Origin: an uncultured Allosphingosinicella sp. | Lineage (GTDB): Bacteria > Pseudomonadota > Alphaproteobacteria > Sphingomonadales > Sphingomonadaceae | Assembly: GCA_934539295.1 (NCBI GenBank) | Contig: CAKTCN010000061.1 | Location: forward strand, 1 to 8,743 | Direction: 5' to 3' | DNA length: 8,743 nt | Shown here: positions 6,195-8,743 of the stretch, piece after piece | Layout: each line of letters opens with the position of its first letter | Position numbering within the stretch: position 1 is the first letter of the stretch | Notes under the pieces: generated by a model | The model's database searches: none | What the model saw: the letters and a program-made list of their open reading frames with translations, nothing else | What the model was told of the DNA's origin: nothing | Translations under genes and position numbers: made by a program

Positions 6195-6347
6195 ATGAAG
6201 AAGATCGACATCGACCAGATCACCGAACTCAAGACCAGCGTGGGCATCCACGGCTCGGCCAAGCAGAAGGAAGTCGCCGGCCCGCTGTGCCTTGCCGTCT
6301 TCCTTGGCGTCGGCACCTACATCACCGGCGGCAAACAGAAGTTCTAA
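6195..6347 (+). CDS. 50-residue peptide, candidate RiPP-like precursor
   Basis: A short ORF starting at ATG 6195, with GGAGGG four bases upstream (6185-6190), one of the best ribosome binding sites in the window. The first ~27 residues are charged and helix-prone (MKKIDIDQITELK, then SVGIHGSAKQKEV). From residue 28 it turns hydrophobic and glycine-rich (AGPLCLAVFLGVGTYITGG) and ends KQKF. There is one cysteine, C32, and a GG at 45-46. The hydrophobic stretch could cross a membrane or be a modified core. A polar leader with a hydrophobic Gly-rich tail, followed by a hairpin and two uncharacterised enzyme-like genes on the same strand, is the layout of a RiPP or bacteriocin-like precursor. I do not recognise the peptide. 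A small structural membrane peptide is the main alternative. Confidence 0.7.
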   Translation: MKKIDIDQITELKTSVGIHGSAKQKEVAGPLCLAVFLGVGTYITGGKQKF

Positions 6348-6356
6348 CCTGACGGG

Positions 6357-6382
6357 CGGGGACGGGCATCCGCTCGTCCCCG
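6357..6382 (+). terminator. strong hairpin between the peptide gene and the cupin pair (attenuator-like)
   Basis: CGGGGACG (6357-6364) pairs perfectly with CGTCCCCG (6375-6382). The stem extends inward by a G:U, a G:C and a C:G pair to an ATCC tetraloop, 11 bp in all. It begins ten bases after the peptide stop and ends 22 bases before the next start. Only TT follows, so full termination is unlikely. Partial termination, or protection of the upstream mRNA end, would give more peptide than downstream protein. Confidence 0.6.
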
Positions 6383-6404
6383 TTACGCGCGCAATGGGTG
6401 ATGC

Positions 6405-7379
6405 ATGATCGCAGGATCGGAACTGACTGCGTGGCTCGACGATCGGGATCGGGTCGCCGGATCGATGGCGGCTGCCCGGCGGGCCGGCCACGACTGGAAT
6501 GGAGGGCCCTGGTGCCGGGCGTTGCGCGAAGCCTTGGATGCGATCGGGGATGCGGATCCGGCAGAGGTGATCGACGTAGCCCAAGCGGCGATGGCGCGGA
6601 TCGACCAGATCGAGGCCGAATTCGGCGGCCTGATCGCTGCTGCTGGTGCCGATCCCTTCTTCCTGCCGCCGCTGGTGCAGGCGCAGGGGGAGCTCAACAC
6701 TGCCTTGCTGTTGTTCGACCACCCGCTGCTTTCGATCGCGCTTGGCCTCACCCAGGTCGATGCGCTCGCAGCCAAGAAAGGCAGCGCTGGCGCGCCAGCA
6801 TCTTTGGGTTTCACCGGGCATCGCACCTTGTTCCGCTTCATCCGCAGCGGCCAGGCGACCTTGTCCTTCTGGGAAGCACCGCCGGCCGCGCTCCAGTTCC
6901 AGGCCGCCCAGGCACAGCCTTGCCGCTTCGTGTCCGAACGCCGGGTCGCAGACGGGGAGGAGGTGCTGCTGGACGGCGCCACCCAGACCTTCGTGATCGA
7001 ACATGCGGGCGCCGACATCCTCTACCTCCAGGCGATCGCCAAGGAAGCCGCCGCGCCGCTCGTGACCGAATATGACAGCCGCACCTTGTCCTATGTGGGG
7101 GCCAGTAGCGCCGACGAATCCGCCTCGCGCGTGCAGATGATGGTGACCCTGCTGCGCCTGATGGATCGTCAGGATGCCGCGCCTCTCATCATCCGCGCGC
7201 TCGACACGCCGCATTTCCACACGCGCTGGCACATCATGCGTGAGCTTCTGGCGCTCGATGCCGAGGCCGCCTTGCCGCCGCTGCGCGACATGGCGACCTC
7301 CGACCCGCACCCCGAGGTGCGCGCCGCCGCCGCCGCCACGCTCCACACCTTCTTCGGAGAAGAAACTTGCCCCGCCTGA
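6405..7379 (+). CDS. cupin-like/HEAT-like protein lacking most metal ligands (unknown function)
   Basis: A 324-residue protein without signal peptide or membrane helix. Residues 1-125 are mostly helical. Residues ~137-215 look like a beta-rich cupin-type domain: TGHRTLFRFIRSGQATLSFWEAP (138-159), then GEEVLLDGATQTFVIEHAGADILYLQ (184-209). The last ~85 residues are helical and HEAT-like, with FHTRWHIMRELLALDAEAALPPLRDMA and PHPEVRAAAAATLHTFF. Compared with the next protein, the HxH of the cupin motif is reduced to HR (139-140), and no His/Asn pair stands in the second motif, so metal-dependent catalysis is doubtful; a partner or peptide-binding subunit is more likely. Start ATG 6405 has GGGTGA a few bases upstream. 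The gene overlaps the next by 13 bases. I know no named family beyond possible HEAT-repeat similarity. Confidence 0.8.
   Translation: MIAGSELTAWLDDRDRVAGSMAAARRAGHDWNGGPWCRALREALDAIGDADPAEVIDVAQAAMARIDQIEAEFGGLIAAAGADPFFLPPLVQAQGELNTALLLFDHPLLSIALGLTQVDALAAKKGSAGAPASLGFTGHRTLFRFIRSGQATLSFWEAPPAALQFQAAQAQPCRFVSERRVADGEEVLLDGATQTFVIEHAGADILYLQAIAKEAAAPLVTEYDSRTLSYVGASSADESASRVQMMVTLLRLMDRQDAAPLIIRALDTPHFHTRWHIMRELLALDAEAALPPLRDMATSDPHPEVRAAAAATLHTFFGEETCPA
7356..7369 (+). promoter_or_regulatory. ribosome binding site supporting a TTG start
   Basis: GGAGA at 7356-7360 lies six bases before TTG at 7367-7369, inside the end of the preceding gene. In-frame alternatives are a GTG at 7400, without a comparable ribosome binding site, and the first ATG some 90 codons in, which would cut away the helical N-terminal region. 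Confidence 0.65.
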
Positions 7380-8314
7380 TCGATGCTCAGACCGACGAGG
7401 TGATCGACCTCGACACCCTGCTCGACTTGGTCGACGGCGGCGGGTTCGACGCGCGCGACGAGGACAATTTCGCCTCCTTCGGCCTCGCGCTCAAGAAGCT
7501 CGCAAACAACCGCGATTTCCTGACCGACCTCGTGCTGGCCGAGCTCAAGGCCCGGTGCGAGCGGCAACTGCGCGACAATCAATATACCAGCCAGGTGATC
7601 CTGCTCCCGACGCGCTCTCCCAAATACATCATGCGCGCCAATTTCTGGCCGAGCGCCAATGACAGCATCGTCAAGAACAGCGGGGTCGATCCGTTCTTCT
7701 ACGGCGTGCCGCACGACCACAATTTCTCGTTCCTGACCGTCGGCTATCTCGGCACCGGCTATTGGAGCGAATATTACGAATATGATTATGAGAATGTCGC
7801 CGGCCATGTCGGCGAGTCCGTCGACCTGAAGTTCGTCGAGAAAAGCCGGCTGGAGCAGGGCAAGGTCATGCTCTACCGCGCCCATCGCGACGTGCATAAC
7901 CAATTGCTCGCCGACGAAATGTCGATTTCGCTCAACATTCTCGAGACAGATTATTCGATCGGTTTTCGCGAGCAATATCGCTTCGACCTGGAACGCGGCA
8001 CCATCTCCGGCCTGCTCAACATGACGCCGCTGGAACCCCTGCTCGCGCTCTCCGCGCATTTCGGCGGCGGCAACGGCCAGGACCTGCTCGCCGACTTCGC
8101 GACACGTCACCCGAGCGAGCGCATGCGCTGGAAGGCGCTGGAGGCACAGGCCGGTGCGCTCGCCGGCGTGGACGACCGCATCGCCCTGTTCGCCGCCGCC
8201 ACCCACGGCAGCAGCCGCTTCATCGCCGGCATGGCACGGCGCAAGATCGAGACGCTGGAAGCCACCCGCCACTGGATCGAACGCGAAGAGCCGCAGCTTC
8301 AGGCGGCGGAGTAG
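7367..8314 (+). CDS. cupin-like putative metal-dependent enzyme with HEAT-like C-terminus (unknown function)
   Basis: A 315-residue cytosolic protein starting at TTG 7367 and overlapping the previous gene by 13 bases. The N-terminal ~105 residues are helical. Residues ~108-192 form a cupin-like core: VPHDHNFSFLTVGYLGTGYW (114-133) with an HxH pair (H116, H118), YWSEYYEY (132-139) with E135 or E138 as a possible third ligand, then QGKVMLYRAHRDVHNQ (164-179) with H177 in the place of the cupin motif 2 histidine. An aromatic, acidic stretch (WSEYYEYDYENV) sits in the middle. The C-terminal part (about 220-305) is helical and follows the pattern of the preceding protein (RMRWKALEAQAGALAG, then SSRFIAGMARRKIETLE). 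The fold recalls thiol and other small-substrate dioxygenases, but I see no specific family signature. With the peptide gene upstream, a peptide-modifying enzyme is an attractive inference, not shown. Confidence 0.82.
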   Translation: MPRLIDAQTDEVIDLDTLLDLVDGGGFDARDEDNFASFGLALKKLANNRDFLTDLVLAELKARCERQLRDNQYTSQVILLPTRSPKYIMRANFWPSANDSIVKNSGVDPFFYGVPHDHNFSFLTVGYLGTGYWSEYYEYDYENVAGHVGESVDLKFVEKSRLEQGKVMLYRAHRDVHNQLLADEMSISLNILETDYSIGFREQYRFDLERGTISGLLNMTPLEPLLALSAHFGGGNGQDLLADFATRHPSERMRWKALEAQAGALAGVDDRIALFAAATHGSSRFIAGMARRKIETLEATRHWIEREEPQLQAAE

Positions 8315-8323
8315 CCCCCTTCA

Positions 8324-8351
8324 GTGCTCCTGCGAGAGCAGGAGCACATTT
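8324..8351 (+). terminator. terminator-like hairpin ending the cassette
   Basis: GTGCTCCTGC (8324-8333) and GCAGGAGCAC (8338-8347) pair perfectly over 10 bp around GAGA, a GNRA tetraloop. It starts nine bases after the cassette's last stop. Only ATTT follows, a short U-tract, but the stem is very stable. Confidence 0.7.
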
Positions 8352-8368
8352 GCGCATGTGCACAGGTG

Positions 8369-8397
8369 TCGATTTTTCCTCTCGCCGCGCCTATGTA
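8369..8397 (+). promoter_or_regulatory. possible promoter for prfC
   Basis: TATGTA at 8392-8397 resembles a -10 box. TCGATT at 8369-8374, 17 bases upstream, is a poor -35 match. Some promoter is expected between the terminator hairpin and prfC, but this one is only a candidate. Confidence 0.25.
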
Positions 8398-8428
8398 GGC
8401 CGCCGAACATCCATCCGGACCTCATCAC

Positions 8429-8743
8429 ATGCTCGAACGACCCAGCGGCCGCCCCGACCGGCGCACCTTTGCGATCATCTCCCACCCGGACGCCGGCAAG
8501 ACCACGCTGACCGAGAAATTGCTGCTGTTCGGCGGCGCGATCCACCTCGCCGGCGAGGTCAAGGCACGCGGCCAGTCGCGCCGCGCCCGGTCCGACTGGA
8601 TGAAGATCGAGCAGCAGCGCGGCATCTCGGTCACCTCCTCGGTGATGACGTTCGAACACAAGGACGTGACCTACAACCTCCTCGACACGCCGGGCCACGA
8701 GGACTTCTCCGAAGACACCTACCGCACGCTCACCGCCGTCGAC
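8429..8743 (+). CDS. prfC: peptide chain release factor 3 (N-terminal part, runs off the window)
   Basis: The first 105 codons of a translational GTPase, cut off by the window end; the full family protein has about 520-530 residues. RF3 uses GTP to remove RF1/RF2 from the ribosome after peptide release. [20 protein letters not shown] (11-30) holds the P-loop in the form typical of RF3 (SHPDAGKTT rather than the GHVDHGKTT of elongation factors). [15 protein letters not shown] (59-73) is the switch I region, and [20 protein letters not shown] (83-102) is the DxxG/switch II motif with the RF3-specific EDFSEDTYR continuation. The ATG at 8429 is the natural family start; no clear Shine-Dalgarno precedes it. 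It has its own intergenic region behind a strong hairpin, so it is probably separate from the cassette. Confidence 0.95.
   Translation, partial: MLERPSGRPDRRTFAIISHPDAGKTTLTEKLLLFGGAIHLAGEVKARGQSRRARSDWMKIEQQRGISVTSSVMTFEHKDVTYNLLDTPGHEDFSEDTYRTLTAVD

Noticed and set aside
6020..6352. 110-residue plus-strand frame overlapping the peptide gene in another frame
   Set aside because: It has no good ribosome binding site, its composition is erratic, and it conflicts with the 50-residue ORF that has GGAGGG four bases upstream.
6048..7346. 432-residue minus-strand open frame opposite the peptide gene and the first cupin-like gene
   Set aside because: It is rich in Arg, Gly and His with no recognisable domain and lies antisense to better-supported genes; long antisense frames are expected at this GC content.
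7169..8272. 367-residue minus-strand open frame opposite the second cupin-like gene
   Set aside because: An antisense shadow with unstructured composition; the plus-strand protein has cupin-like motifs, a ribosome binding site and operon context.

Overview
The window is GC-rich (roughly two thirds G+C), gene-dense bacterial chromosome, most probably from an alphaproteobacterium of the Sphingomonadales (Sphingomonas/Novosphingobium type). This assignment is an inference from protein style, frequent GTG/TTG starts and gene content; no rRNA or other decisive marker is present.

Layout. Positions 1-231: a tRNA-Val(CAC) gene with a possible promoter and a hairpin leader. 283-486: a small one-helix membrane protein. 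489-2395 (minus strand): a probable three-gene unit reading right to left, comprising a 2OG-Fe(II)-oxygenase-like protein, a luciferase-like flavin monooxygenase and a 61-residue acidic protein. 2474-3670 (plus): a promoter candidate, tRNA-His(GTG) with its G-1:C73 signature, and, only 23 bases behind it, a leucine-dehydrogenase-family gene. 3699-4757 (minus): an APH-fold phosphotransferase of the ACAD10/11-kinase type. 4847-5991 (plus): an ECF sigma factor whose stop codon overlaps the start of a four-helix membrane protein, a plausible sigma/regulator pair. 6195-8314 (plus): an unusual three-gene cassette (below). 8324-8347: a strong terminator-like hairpin. 8429 to the window end: the start of prfC (release factor 3).

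The part most likely to be undescribed is the 6195-8314 cassette. It opens with a 50-residue peptide gene with a very good ribosome binding site; the peptide has a charged N-terminal half and a hydrophobic, Gly-rich C-terminal half with one Cys. An 11-bp hairpin follows its stop codon. Then come two overlapping genes for proteins of 324 and 315 residues that look like diverged copies of one architecture: an N-terminal helical part, a cupin-like beta domain and a C-terminal HEAT-like helical part. The second keeps cupin-type metal-ligand candidates (HxH, Glu, His); the first has lost most of them. Peptide, hairpin, then an enzyme/pseudoenzyme pair is the layout expected of a ribosomally made, post-translationally modified peptide (RiPP) locus, but I do not recognise it as any named class. 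The sigma/membrane pair directly upstream could regulate it, which is speculation. The remaining genes are ordinary metabolism and translation.
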